A stretch of 35,226 nucleotides of DNA from Cellulomonas sp. RIT-PI-Y (GCF_025642745.1 NZ_JANZKP010000037.1:1-35226), one strand, 5' to 3'; numbered from the stretch's first letter, positions 26,465 through 35,226 are shown. Numbers and translations are program-made. The notes: generated from the letters alone by a model not told the origin.

Positions 26465-26521
26465 CACCCCGAGGTCGGCAGTTCACCCCGAGAGCGGCAG
26501 TTCACCCCGAGGTCGGCAGGT
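26465..26521. repeat. Three tandem 19-bp repeats behind parC
   Basis: The unit CACCCCGAGGTCGGCAGTT occurs three times in exact phase (26465-26483, 26484-26502, 26503-26521). Copy 2 has GAGAGCGG for GAGGTCGG and copy 3 ends GT. A shortened fourth copy (CACCGAACTCGGCAGG) precedes them at 26441-26456. The region is non-coding, between the convergent parC and MarR genes. Confidence 0.85.
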
Positions 26522-26557
26522 CACCGGCACCTCGGAGGCGTGGGCTGCCGACCTCGG
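26507..26557. terminator. Hairpin formed by the last 19-bp repeat and an inverted copy
   Basis: CCGAGGTCGGCAG (26507-26519) pairs perfectly with CTGCCGACCTCGG (26545-26557) across 25 nt. Repeat copy 1 could pair with the same inverted arm. It lies between the convergent parC and MarR stops, so bidirectional termination is likely; no T-tract is seen. Confidence 0.65.
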
Positions 26558-26589
26558 CGGGGCGCACCCACCGAGCGCGCGATGGTGGG

Positions 26590-27057
26590 TCAGGACTGGG
26601 CATCCGCCACCGCTGCGCGGATGCGGGCGGCGGAGTCGACCAGCGCCGTGAGCTGCTCGGGTTCGAGGACGTCCAGGATGATCTGGTGCACCACCTGGCG
26701 CCGGGTCGCCCGGGCGCGTTCGGCGCAGCGCACCCCGGCGTCGGTCAGCCGGACCATCGTGCCGCGGGCGTCGTCACGGTCCCGGGCGCGGGCGACCAGG
26801 CCGCGCTGCTCCATCCGGCGCAGCTGGTGCGACACCCGGCTGTCCTGCCACTCGGCCGCCGCGGCGAGGTCCTTGGCCCGCAGACCGCTCTCGCCCGCGT
26901 CCAGCAGCGGTTCGAGGAGCTCCAGGTCCGCCACCGACGCGTCCGTGGCCTGGCCTAGCGCCCGCTCCATCACGATGAACCAGTCCCGCGACATGCCGAG
27001 GAACACCCGCCACGCGGCGTCCTCGTCCGCGACCGTCCGCCCCTGCACCGCCGTCAT
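26590..27057 (-). CDS. MarR family transcriptional regulator
   Basis: A 155-residue winged-helix regulator. The recognition region is GLRAKDLAAAAEWQDSRVSH, followed by the wing ARDRDDARGTMVRLTDAG with the conserved DxRG, and N- and C-terminal dimer helices. Most members repress a neighbouring gene and respond to a small ligand. ATG 27057 lies 6 nt after a TACCCT box, indicating its own leaderless promoter inside the 33-bp gap behind the two-domain GNAT gene on the same strand. The regulated gene is unknown; no clear palindrome is visible next to it. Confidence 0.9.
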   Translation of the reverse strand: MTAVQGRTVADEDAAWRVFLGMSRDWFIVMERALGQATDASVADLELLEPLLDAGESGLRAKDLAAAAEWQDSRVSHQLRRMEQRGLVARARDRDDARGTMVRLTDAGVRCAERARATRRQVVHQIILDVLEPEQLTALVDSAARIRAAVADAQS

Positions 27058-27063
27058 GCGAGA

Positions 27064-27069
27064 AGGGTA
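27064..27069 (-). promoter_or_regulatory. -10 box of the MarR gene (TACCCT), leaderless type
   Basis: TACCCT on the minus strand, 6 nt (TCTCGC) before ATG 27057; no Shine-Dalgarno in between. It lies in the 33-bp gap after the upstream GNAT gene. Confidence 0.6.
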
Positions 27070-27090
27070 CGGCCGGTCCGCCGGATCCGG

Positions 27091-28104
27091 TCAGACATCG
27101 ATGCCGAGGATGACCGATCCGTGCGTGACCTCGTAACCGAGCGACGCGTACAGGCCGTGCGCACCGGAGGGGTTCTCGCTGTCGACGTCGAGCTCGGCGT
27201 ACGCCATCCCGTCCGCCCGGTAGCTCTCCATCGCGGCGGTCAGCAGCGCCACCGCGAGCCCTCGGCCCCGCCAGGCGCGTCGGACGCCGAGCACGTCGGT
27301 GAACCCGGCGCGGTAGCCCTTGACCGGCCAGTCCTGCTCGTAGCGGCTGGACATCGCGTAGCCCGCGACCTCCCCCGTGGCCTCGTCCACCGCCACCTGG
27401 CTCCAGCTCGGCGCGAACATCGACCGGCCGCCCTGCCACGCCTCCGCGCTGCGCGGTTCGCTCCCCCAGTGATCGGCGAAGGCCTCGTTGTGCGCCAGCC
27501 GCACCGGCTCGTCCAGCTCCGGCGTCCACGGCACGACCCGCAGGCCGGGAGTCGCCGGCGGGACGGGCAGCGGCTGGTCGAGCGGGCGGCGCATGTCCCG
27601 GAAGTAGCGCAGCGGCGCGTAGCCGGCGGCGCGGTACAGGTCGGCTGCCCCGGTCTGGGTCTCGAGCAGGTACACGCCGAGACGCCCGGGGATGTCCCGC
27701 GGGTCGGTGGCGAGCTGCTGGCGCCCGCGGGCGGTGGACCAGGCGACCAGCGCGGTGCCGAGGCCCCGGCCCCGCCACGCCGGGTCGACGCCACCGGAGG
27801 AGTGGGCCCGCAACCGTCGGAGGTCGGCCGGGTTGCATTCGGACACCGACCAGGCACGCGGGGTGCCGTCGGCGTCCCAGCCGATCCGGGTGTCCCGGGC
27901 CAGGTCCCACCAGCTGCCCTCGAACTGCTCGACCACCTCGGACTCGACTGTGCGGGCGTGCGCGGCGTCGGCCTCCTCCGTCCGAGCGATCAGCGCGGCC
28001 AGCGCCGGGGCGTCGGCCGGGGCGAACGGCCGCCAGGTCAACCCGTCGGTCGGGAGCTCGGGCAGGTCAGCGGGCGCGTCGGCACGGGAGGCCAGTGAGG
28101 TCAT
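27091..28104 (-). CDS. Two-domain GNAT acetyltransferase
   Basis: A 337-residue protein made of two GNAT domains in tandem (about 20-180 and 185-337), each with its acetyl-CoA loop (AWRGRGLGTALV and AWRGRGLAVALL) and the C-terminal signature GLYASLGY. The layout resembles mycothiol synthase MshD and other tandem actinobacterial GNATs, but the match is too general to claim MshD. The acceptor is unknown. Start could be ATG 28104 or GTG 28113; neither has a ribosome site. It lies between parE and MarR, all on the minus strand, 45 bp after the parE stop. Confidence 0.85.
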   Translation of the reverse strand: MTSLASRADAPADLPELPTDGLTWRPFAPADAPALAALIARTEEADAAHARTVESEVVEQFEGSWWDLARDTRIGWDADGTPRAWSVSECNPADLRRLRAHSSGGVDPAWRGRGLGTALVAWSTARGRQQLATDPRDIPGRLGVYLLETQTGAADLYRAAGYAPLRYFRDMRRPLDQPLPVPPATPGLRVVPWTPELDEPVRLAHNEAFADHWGSEPRSAEAWQGGRSMFAPSWSQVAVDEATGEVAGYAMSSRYEQDWPVKGYRAGFTDVLGVRRAWRGRGLAVALLTAAMESYRADGMAYAELDVDSENPSGAHGLYASLGYEVTHGSVILGIDV

Positions 28105-28149
28105 GGCGACCACGGTGCGGGATCGACCATGTTCCTGTCACCCGCAATC

Positions 28150-30288
28150 TCACGCGTCGATCTTGGAGGCGTCCAGTGTCGAGGCGTTGTCGATGATGAA
28201 GTCCTTGCGCGGTGCGACCTCGGAGCCCATCAGCAGCTCGAACACCTCCTCGACCCGGCGCATCTGCTCGTCCGCGGCGGCTGCTGCGGGCAGGGTCACC
28301 CGGCGCAGGGTCCGGTGCCGCGGGTCCATGGTGGTCTCGGACAGCTGGTCGGCGTCCATCTCACCGAGGCCCTTGTAGCGCTGGATGTCCTCCTTGTAGC
28401 GCTTGCCGGCCCGGTCGAGCTTCTTGAGGGTGCTGGCCAGCTCGGCCTCCGAGTAGGTGTAGACGTACTCGTTCTTCTTCGATCCTGCGCCGATCACCTC
28501 GATCCGGTGCAGCGGCGGCACCGCGGCGTACACCCGCCCGGCCTCGACCATCGGTCGCATGTACCGGAAGAACAGGGTGAGCAGCAGGGTGCGGATGTGC
28601 GCGCCGTCCACGTCGGCGTCGGTCATCAGCACGATCTTGCCGTAGCGGGCCGCGTCCAGGTCGAAGGTGCGACCGGACCCGGCGCCGAGCACCTGGATGA
28701 TCGCGGCGCACTCGGCGTTGCGCAGCATGTCCGCCACGGACGCCTTCTGGACGTTGAGGATCTTGCCGCGGATCGGCAGCAGCGCCTGGAAGTCGCTGGA
28801 CCGGGCGAGCTTGGCCGTGCCCAGCGCCGAGTCGCCCTCCACGATGAACAGCTCGGAGCGGTCGACGTCGGTGCTGCGGCAGTCAGCGAGCTTGGCCGGC
28901 AGCGACGAGCTCTCCAGCGCGTTCTTCCGCCGGGAGATCTCCTTCTGCTTGCGGGCGGAGACCCGGGCCCGCATCTCCCCGACGACCTTCTCGAGCAGCG
29001 CGGACGCCTGCGCCTTGTGCTCGCGCTTGGTCGAGGTCAGCAGGCCGGTGAGCTCGGACTCCACCACCTTGGCGACGATGCCGCGGACCGGCCCGGTGCC
29101 CAGCACCTCCTTGGTCTGGCCCTCGAACTGCGGCTCGGCCAGCCGCACGGTGACCACGGCGGTGAGCCCGGCCAGCGCGTCGTCCTTCTCGATCTTGTCC
29201 CCGCCGTCCTTCGCGGAGATCTTCAGCTTGCGGGCGTTCAGCTCGACCTGCTTGCGCACGGTCTTGAGCAGCGACGCCTCGAAGCCGGCCAGGTGGGTGC
29301 CGCCCTTGGGGGTGGAGATGATGTTGACGAAGCTGCGGACCTCGGTGTCGTAGCCGGTGCCCCAGCGCAGCGCCACGTCCACCTCGCACTCGCGCTGCAC
29401 CTCCTGCGAGGTCATGTGCCCACGGTTGTCCAGCACGGGCACCGTCTCGGTGAAGGTGCCCGCCCCGGTCAGCTGCCAGGTGTCGGTCACGGCGGCGTCC
29501 GGTGCGAGGAAGTCGGCGAAGTCCACCGTCCCCCCGTCGTGCCGGAACACCTCCTCGTGCGGGCCGTCGGCGCCCGGGGTGCCCGGCACGCCGCGCTCGT
29601 CCCGGACCACGATGGTCAGACCGGGCACCAGGAAGCTGGTCTGCCGGGCGCGGGTGACCAGCTCGTCGTAGCTGAACACCGCGGTGCTCGGGAAGATGCT
29701 GCGGTCCGCCCAGTACCGGGTGCGGGTACCGGTCCGCGCCCTGGCGACCTTGCCGACGATCGCGAGCTCGGAGCCGGAGGTGAACGGCTCGAACGGCGAC
29801 TCCGGGGAGATGCCGCCGCGGTCGTCGAACACGCCGGGCTCGCCGCGGCGGAAGGTCATCCGGTGGGTCTTGCCCCCGCGGTCCACCTCCACGTCCAGCC
29901 GGGAGGACAGCGCGTTCACCACGGACGCGCCGACGCCGTGCAGACCACCGGAGGCGGCGTAGGAGCCGCCGCCGAACTTGCCGCCGGCGTGCAGCTTGGT
30001 GAGCACGACCTCGACGCCGGTCAGCCCGGTGCGCGGCTCGACGTCCACCGGGATGCCACGGCCCTGGTCGCGGACCTCGACCGAGGAGTCGGCGTGCAGC
30101 ACGACCTCGATCCGGTCGCCGTGCCCGCCGAGCGCCTCGTCGACGGAGTTGTCGATGATCTCCCAGAGGCAGTGCATGAGGCCGCGGCTGTCGGTGGTGC
30201 CGATGTACATGCCGGGGCGCTTGCGCACGGCCTCCAGGCCCTCGAGGACCGAGAGATGGCGGGCGTTGTAGGCGGAGTCGGTGGACAC
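28150..30288 (-). CDS. parE: DNA topoisomerase IV subunit B
   Basis: A 712-residue ATPase subunit of topoisomerase IV. The GHKL ATPase domain has Glu43 and Asn47 in WEIIDNSVDEA, DQGRGIP, and the GGLHGVGASVVNALS lid. The TOPRIM domain has EGDSALG and MTDADVDGAHI for Mg2+. The C-terminus ends with the QRYKGLGEMD motif and a DPRHRTL tail. The EGDSALGTAK form (Leu for the Gly found in most GyrB) is worth noting. GTG 30288 fits the family start and follows TACCCT by 6 nt. Its partner parC is 1.7 kb away on the opposite strand, separated by MarR and GNAT genes. Confidence 0.95.
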   Translation of the reverse strand: MSTDSAYNARHLSVLEGLEAVRKRPGMYIGTTDSRGLMHCLWEIIDNSVDEALGGHGDRIEVVLHADSSVEVRDQGRGIPVDVEPRTGLTGVEVVLTKLHAGGKFGGGSYAASGGLHGVGASVVNALSSRLDVEVDRGGKTHRMTFRRGEPGVFDDRGGISPESPFEPFTSGSELAIVGKVARARTGTRTRYWADRSIFPSTAVFSYDELVTRARQTSFLVPGLTIVVRDERGVPGTPGADGPHEEVFRHDGGTVDFADFLAPDAAVTDTWQLTGAGTFTETVPVLDNRGHMTSQEVQRECEVDVALRWGTGYDTEVRSFVNIISTPKGGTHLAGFEASLLKTVRKQVELNARKLKISAKDGGDKIEKDDALAGLTAVVTVRLAEPQFEGQTKEVLGTGPVRGIVAKVVESELTGLLTSTKREHKAQASALLEKVVGEMRARVSARKQKEISRRKNALESSSLPAKLADCRSTDVDRSELFIVEGDSALGTAKLARSSDFQALLPIRGKILNVQKASVADMLRNAECAAIIQVLGAGSGRTFDLDAARYGKIVLMTDADVDGAHIRTLLLTLFFRYMRPMVEAGRVYAAVPPLHRIEVIGAGSKKNEYVYTYSEAELASTLKKLDRAGKRYKEDIQRYKGLGEMDADQLSETTMDPRHRTLRRVTLPAAAAADEQMRRVEEVFELLMGSEVAPRKDFIIDNASTLDASKIDA

Positions 30289-30294
30289 GGGTCG

Positions 30295-30300
30295 AGGGTA
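30295..30300 (-). promoter_or_regulatory. -10 box of parE (TACCCT), leaderless type
   Basis: TACCCT on the minus strand, 6 nt (CGACCC) before GTG 30288, without a Shine-Dalgarno site. Confidence 0.6.
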
Positions 30301-30417
30301 GTGGGCGCCGCCGACAATCCCGTGCAGCCCCGCCGGAGGGTGAAACCGGGGTACGCGGACAGCGAACCACCCCCTCTCGACGGGAAGATCCACGGCCGCG
30401 GATGGTTGTATGTCAGC

Positions 30418-30654
30418 GTGACGGAGATGATGGAAACCGAGAACGCACCGGCCGCGCTGACCGCAGCAGACCGATGCGACCGCTGCGGCGCCCAGGCCTA
30501 CGTCCGCGTGCTGCTCCCGGTGGGCGAACTGCTGTTCTGCGCGCACCACGCGCGCGAGCACGCGCCGAAGTACGAGGCGATCGCGACCCACGTGCAGGAC
30601 GAGACCGACAGGCTGCTCGCCGAACACGGTGCGGGGGCCGGCGCCGCCCGCTGA
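30418..30654 (+). CDS. DUF7455 family small zinc-ribbon-like protein
   Basis: A 78-residue protein with the actinobacterial core LTAADRCDRCGAQAYVRVLL, then ELLFCAHHAREH, ending DETDRLLAEHG. The CxxC and CxHH pairs would bind one zinc. Function unknown; homologues commonly lie beside parE and sigA. GTG 30418 is one candidate start, ATG 30427 or 30430 the alternatives; GGAG at 30423-30426 is too close to help, so the first four residues are unsure. Divergent from parE (129 bp) and followed by a strong hairpin. Confidence 0.85.
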   Translation: MTEMMETENAPAALTAADRCDRCGAQAYVRVLLPVGELLFCAHHAREHAPKYEAIATHVQDETDRLLAEHGAGAGAAR

Positions 30655-30666
30655 CGACCCGACGAC

Positions 30667-30706
30667 CGAACGGCCCGCCCGGCGCACCGCCCGGGCGGGC
30701 CGTTCG
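30667..30706. terminator. Intrinsic terminator behind DUF7455
   Basis: A 16-bp perfect stem (CGAACGGCCCGCCCGG, 30667-30682, with 30691-30706) closes an 8-nt loop, 12 bp after the stop. No T-tract follows. Its outer arm is nearly the same as that of the hairpin at 31635-31674. Confidence 0.85.
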
Positions 30707-30727
30707 CGTCTGCGGGGGCCATGCCGT

Positions 30728-30741
30728 GGGACCTAAGTCCC
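30728..30741. promoter_or_regulatory. DosR/DevR-like box upstream of the SDR gene
   Basis: GGGACCTAAGTCCC is a near-perfect palindrome that matches the core of the mycobacterial DosR/DevR consensus (GGGACTWWAGTCCC) at 13 of 14 positions. It ends 2 bp before a TAACGT -10 candidate, where an activator could replace a weak -35. The outer consensus bases (TTS before, AA after) are mostly not conserved. No DosR-type regulator is in the window. Confidence 0.5.
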
Positions 30742-30743
30742 GA

Positions 30744-30749
30744 TAACGT
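30744..30749 (+). promoter_or_regulatory. Candidate -10 box of the SDR gene (TAACGT)
   Basis: TAACGT fits TANNNT and lies just behind the DosR-like box. It would start RNA near 30756 and leave a leader of about 110 nt containing the palindrome at 30773-30790. Confidence 0.4.
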
Positions 30750-30772
30750 CGCAGTTCAGCGCGCCGAACGGT

Positions 30773-30790
30773 GGGATCGCACCCGATCCC
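30773..30790. repeat. Palindrome in the leader region of the SDR gene
   Basis: GGGATCG (30773-30779) and CGATCCC (30784-30790) form a perfect 7-bp inverted repeat around CACC. If transcribed it makes a tight hairpin in the leader; as DNA it could be an operator. The role is unknown. Confidence 0.55.
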
Positions 30791-30868
30791 GCCCCTGTCG
30801 TCCGCTGCCGCGCCTACCGTCGGAACGACGGGGCGACGACGCCCCGCGGGATCCCTCGGAGGCTCGCC

Positions 30869-31621
30869 ATGTCCGTCCCTGATCGCTTCTCCGGTCGCAC
30901 CGTGATCGTCACCGCCGCCGGCGCCGGCATCGGCCGCGCCACCGTCGAGCAGTTCCTCGCCGAGGGGGCCCGGGTGGTCGCCGGGGAGATCGTCCCCGAA
31001 CGGCTCGACGACCTGGCGGCTGCCCATCCCGGCACCGACCTGGTGCCGGTGCTCGCCGACGTGGCCGGCCAGGAGGGTGTCGACGCCCTGCTCGCCGCCG
31101 CGGACGGCCGGGTCGACGTGCTGGCCAACGTCGCCGGGATCATGGACGGCTTCCTCCCGGCGGCGGAGATCGACGACCGGACCTGGGACCGGGTGCTCGC
31201 GGTGAACGTCACCTCGGTGATGCGCCTGATGCGGGCGGTGCTGCCCGGGATGATCGAGGCGGGACGCGGCGCCATCGTCAACGTGTCCTCGGAGGCGGCG
31301 CTGCGCGGTGCCGCGGCGGGGCTGGCCTACACCGCCTCCAAGCACGCCGTGACCGGCATGACCACTCAGACAGCCTTCGCCTACGGGCGGCTGGGGATCC
31401 GGGTGAACGCGGTGGCACCCGGCGCCGTGCAGACGTCCATCGAGGCCGACATGCGGTCCGCACACATGGGTGCTCGGATCGGGCCGGTGCTGGGCGCACT
31501 GGTCGGCGGCGCCGCCCAGCCGGCCGAACTGGCCGAGGCCATCGTCTGGATCGCCTCCGACGACGCGTCGAACGTCAACGGCACCACCCTGGTCTGCGAC
31601 GGCGGCTGGTCCGCGATCTGA
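30869..31621 (+). CDS. Short-chain dehydrogenase/reductase (SDR) family oxidoreductase
   Basis: A 250-residue classical SDR. The nucleotide-binding motif TAAGAGIG (residues 15-22) has Ala instead of the usual second Gly. It has NVAG near residue 87, structural Asn113, and a catalytic triad of Ser141, Tyr154 and Lys158 (YTASK). The end DGGWSAI is typical. It oxidises or reduces a hydroxyl/keto substrate with NAD(P), unknown here. ATG 30869 is preceded by GGAGG at 6 nt. It is a single-gene unit between two terminators, with a DosR-like box upstream, so oxygen- or redox-linked control is possible. Confidence 0.93.
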   Translation: MSVPDRFSGRTVIVTAAGAGIGRATVEQFLAEGARVVAGEIVPERLDDLAAAHPGTDLVPVLADVAGQEGVDALLAAADGRVDVLANVAGIMDGFLPAAEIDDRTWDRVLAVNVTSVMRLMRAVLPGMIEAGRGAIVNVSSEAALRGAAAGLAYTASKHAVTGMTTQTAFAYGRLGIRVNAVAPGAVQTSIEADMRSAHMGARIGPVLGALVGGAAQPAELAEAIVWIASDDASNVNGTTLVCDGGWSAI

Positions 31622-31634
31622 CGCCCCGGGACGA

Positions 31635-31674
31635 CGAACGGCCCCGCCCTCCGGTGTGGGGGCGGGGCCGTTCG
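31635..31674. terminator. Bidirectional terminator between the SDR gene and sigA
   Basis: A 15-bp perfect stem (CGAACGGCCCCGCCC, 31635-31649, with 31660-31674) closes a 10-nt loop between convergent stops at 31621 and 31689. Confidence 0.87.
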
Positions 31675-31688
31675 GTGTGTCGGAGGTG

Positions 31689-33275
<1,587 letters not shown>

Positions 33276-33326
33276 GAATGACCTTTCGGCAGCGAGGGAC
33301 CCGATTCGGCGAGACGGGACTCCGAT

Positions 33327-33332
33327 ATTGTA
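33327..33332 (-). promoter_or_regulatory. -10 box of sigA (TACAAT)
   Basis: TACAAT on the minus strand differs from TATAAT at one base and lies in the only AT-rich patch of this region. RNA would begin near 33320, leaving a leader of about 45 nt with the AAAGG ribosome site. The -35 region is GC-rich and not recognisable. Confidence 0.6.
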
Positions 33333-33442
33333 CCGGCCGCTCCCGCTCCGGGGCGCGCCCATCCGGAGGATCGGCATGCGGCAGGGCGTCGGCGGTGAAT
33401 CCGTCGGAGTGTCCAACGCGCGAGCGCGCCGGAGGATTCCCG

Positions 33443-33841
33443 TCAGCTCGGGTCGGGCTTGACCGCGAGCACCGGGCACGGCGCGTCGAGCAGGATGCGC
33501 TGGGCGTTCGCCCCGAGGATCAGCTTCCCCACCGGGCTGCGACGACGCAGGCCGATCACGATCAGCGATGCACCGGTGTCCTCGGCGGCGCCGATCAGCT
33601 CCTCGGCGACGTCGCGACCGGCCGCGATCACCCGGACCTCGTGCGCGATGCCGCGCTCGGCCAGGCCGACGCGGACCTGCTCCACCGCCTGCTCGGTCTC
33701 CTGACGCTGCTCGGGCGTCTCGTCCATCCGCTCGTTGACGACGACCACCAGGGACTCGCCCCGCCGCTCCGCCTCGAGGCCTGCGGTGTCCAGGGCAGCA
33801 CGCCCCTCGACCGTCGCCAGATAGCCGACCACGATGCTCAT
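33443..33841 (-). CDS. Universal stress protein (UspA family)
   Basis: A 132-residue single-domain USP. It begins [17 protein letters not shown], has alternating strands and helices, and ends with the ATP-binding signature [22 protein letters not shown] followed by [15 protein letters not shown] 33841 is preceded by GAGGAG at 5 nt. The ATP-binding class is usually tied to stress survival, and in mycobacteria many are in the DosR regulon, but I see no DosR-like box before this gene. The upstream 178 bp holds a TACGGT -10 candidate near 33915 and no clear operator. It lies downstream of DUF4192 on the same strand. Confidence 0.93.
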   Translation of the reverse strand: MSIVVGYLATVEGRAALDTAGLEAERRGESLVVVVNERMDETPEQRQETEQAVEQVRVGLAERGIAHEVRVIAAGRDVAEELIGAAEDTGASLIVIGLRRRSPVGKLILGANAQRILLDAPCPVLAVKPDPS

Positions 33842-34019
33842 CGGTGCTCCTCGCACGAGTGCCGCTGCGTCCGTCCGGCCCCGCCGCCGCACACCGTCGC
33901 GCCGCACTGCCGAACCGTGCCCCGACCGTACCGGAACCGCCGGGCCAGCACGAACGCACCGGACCAGCACCGTCGACCCGGCTCCCGGGGTCCCCCGGAC
34001 ACCGGTCGTCATGCTGCCG

Positions 34020-35226
34020 TCATCCGACCACCTCCGGTCGGCGCGCCCACCCCGGCACCGCCCCCGCGGACAACAGCCAGTCCAGCTGCGCCGCCAGCGG
34101 ATCGACTTTCGAGCCCGCGAGCGCCCGCTCCACCAGGACGCCGCCCCGCACCCCGTCACCGGTCCACCAGGCGAGCAGGCCGAGCAGGGCGAGCCCGCCG
34201 GACTGCCGTCTGCGGCGGCCGTGCGAGACCACCCGGCACAACAGTCGCACCGCCGCGTCGACCCGCCCGGCCTCCGGTGCCATCGCTCCCGGCACGAGCT
34301 GCGCCGCCAACCACGGCCGCAGACCGAGCCCCGGACCGTCGAGCGTCGAACCCGCGGACACCGGCACCGGCACCGGCGGCTCGGACAGCAGGTGCACCCA
34401 CTCCGCGTCCCGCTCCTCCTCGAACGGACCGACCACCAGGGTGAGCACGCAGGCCTCGACCACCAACGGGTCCTCCAGCCCGGACTCGATCCGGCCGAGC
34501 GTGGCCCGCGGGACCAGACCGGGATGAGCCAGCGCCTCCTGCCACCGTCGCAGGCTCCGTCGCTGCCAGTCGCCCCACGGCCGCGTGGCGCCCTCCGGTG
34601 CCACCTCGGTGCGGTGCTGCGTCCAGCGCAGCCGGGCCTCGGCGGCCACCCGGCGGTCGGGATGGTCGGCGGCGAGGATCCTGCCGACGTCCTCACGGCG
34701 CGCCGCAGGTTCCCGACCGGAAGCCCGGGCCTGCGCCGCGACCGTGGTGTGCGCGAGCTCGCTCCGGGGGAACCGCGGCCCGTCGGGATCCTGTCGCACC
34801 CAGCTCGCGTCCAGCGCCCACGCCCCGGCCCAGTGCACACCTGCAGCCAGACAGGCCGCCCGTACCGGAGCGACGGCCGCGACCGGATCGGCAGGACCGG
34901 CCCCGACCGGCACCCGTGCCACGTACCGGGCGACCACCGCCCACGAGCAGCCCATCCCCCGCAGGTGCGCGACGACCGACTCCGCCACCGCGGTCGCGCT
35001 CCGCCCGATCAGCACCTCGGTGTCGATCCGGGCCACCAGGCGCGGGTCGGGGTCCGCCGGGTCGACCAGGCCCGCCACCACGATGCTGCCCGGGCACGGG
35101 TGGTGGCCCAAACGCACCGGCACCGCGGAGAGGACCTCACGCAGGTGCGCCGCGACGACCCCGGACCGGGAGTCGGGCCTCTCCTCGGGCTGGCTCCCGT
35201 CGCGGGTGTCCGAGCCCTCGCGGGTG
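34020..35226 (-). CDS. DUF4192 family protein, 5' end outside window
   Basis: At least 402 residues are visible; the frame is open to the last base, so the true start lies beyond the window. The visible conserved start (HLREVLSAVPVRLGHHPCPGSIVVAGLV) is the family signature. A basic/Pro-rich lead precedes it, and the rest is helical with IDTEVLIGRS-type and late GLALLGLLAWWTGDGVRGGVLVERAL segments. No enzyme motif is recognised and function is unknown. An internal GTG at 35123 exists, but family conservation upstream of it argues against that start. Confidence 0.82.
   Translation of the reverse strand, partial: TREGSDTRDGSQPEERPDSRSGVVAAHLREVLSAVPVRLGHHPCPGSIVVAGLVDPADPDPRLVARIDTEVLIGRSATAVAESVVAHLRGMGCSWAVVARYVARVPVGAGPADPVAAVAPVRAACLAAGVHWAGAWALDASWVRQDPDGPRFPRSELAHTTVAAQARASGREPAARREDVGRILAADHPDRRVAAEARLRWTQHRTEVAPEGATRPWGDWQRRSLRRWQEALAHPGLVPRATLGRIESGLEDPLVVEACVLTLVVGPFEEERDAEWVHLLSEPPVPVPVSAGSTLDGPGLGLRPWLAAQLVPGAMAPEAGRVDAAVRLLCRVVSHGRRRRQSGGLALLGLLAWWTGDGVRGGVLVERALAGSKVDPLAAQLDWLLSAGAVPGWARRPEVVG

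Noticed and set aside
28129..30417. Upstream in-frame extension of DUF7455 across parE
   Set aside because: Antisense to parE. The conserved DUF7455 part begins only after 30418, and the extension has shadow composition.

Overview
The window is a high-GC stretch of chromosome from an actinomycete, most likely a member of the Micrococcales such as a Cellulomonas or Promicromonospora relative. The lineage call rests on strong GC bias at third codon positions, frequent GTG starts, actinobacterial signature families (SepH/DUF3071, DUF3093, DUF3159, DUF3710, DUF4193, DUF5998, DUF7455), leaderless promoters of TANNNT type, and gene order. From 7762 to 16617 the order (RNA methyltransferase, APC permease, ceoB, ceoC, DUF3159, OB-fold, DUF3710, dut, DUF3093, DUF4193, suhB) follows the Mycobacterium tuberculosis Rv2689c-Rv2701c neighbourhood as I remember it. 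The principal sigma factor gene, which lies just after that block in M. tuberculosis, sits about 15 kb further on here. This is therefore mostly core chromosome. I see no transposase, phage gene, CRISPR array, tRNA, rRNA or restriction system.

Layout. 1-4360 is more variable: the 3' part of an aminoglycoside phosphotransferase-type kinase, a TetR repressor divergent from a saccharopine-dehydrogenase-like oxidoreductase with a clear shared operator, and a secreted seven-bladed RCC1 surface protein. 4476-7643 holds aconitase, preceded by a perfect 20-bp palindrome, and a 54-residue unknown protein. 7762-12436 is a potassium block: a TRAM/TrmA-type RNA methyltransferase overlapping a KimA-like K+ permease, divergent from the K+-channel regulators ceoB and ceoC. 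12366-16617 holds the conserved DUF3159/OB-fold/DUF3710 operon, dut divergent from DUF3093, DUF4193, and an inositol monophosphatase coupled to a TRIC-type channel gene. 17537-21014 holds the division regulator sepH convergent with a coupled tdk, nucleotide-pyrophosphatase-like and DUF5998 operon. 21057-30288 holds a GNAT/acyl-CoA-synthetase protein acetyltransferase divergent from parC, then MarR, a two-domain GNAT and parE. 30418-35226 holds a DUF7455 zinc-ribbon-like protein, an SDR oxidoreductase flanked by two near-identical terminators, sigA, a universal stress protein and a DUF4192 protein cut by the window end. No gene-free stretch exceeds 300 bases; the largest is 30655-30868.

Regulatory signal. 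The most distinctive pattern is a repeated leaderless architecture. The hexamer TACCCT lies 6 or 7 nt before the start codon of five unrelated genes (TetR, DUF3093, protein acetyltransferase, MarR, parE). Two divergent gene pairs (KimA-like/ceoB and dut/DUF3093) have back-to-back leaderless promoters, with only 24 nt between the two start codons in the second case. Other regulatory candidates are a TetR operator touching both divergent -10 boxes, the aconitase palindrome, a box matching 13 of 14 core positions of the mycobacterial DosR/DevR consensus before the SDR gene, and a 19-bp tandem repeat behind parC that can form alternative hairpins with one inverted copy. I did not find a clearly novel multi-gene system. 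The best leads are the promoter pattern, the potassium module and the uncharacterised operon next to dut.
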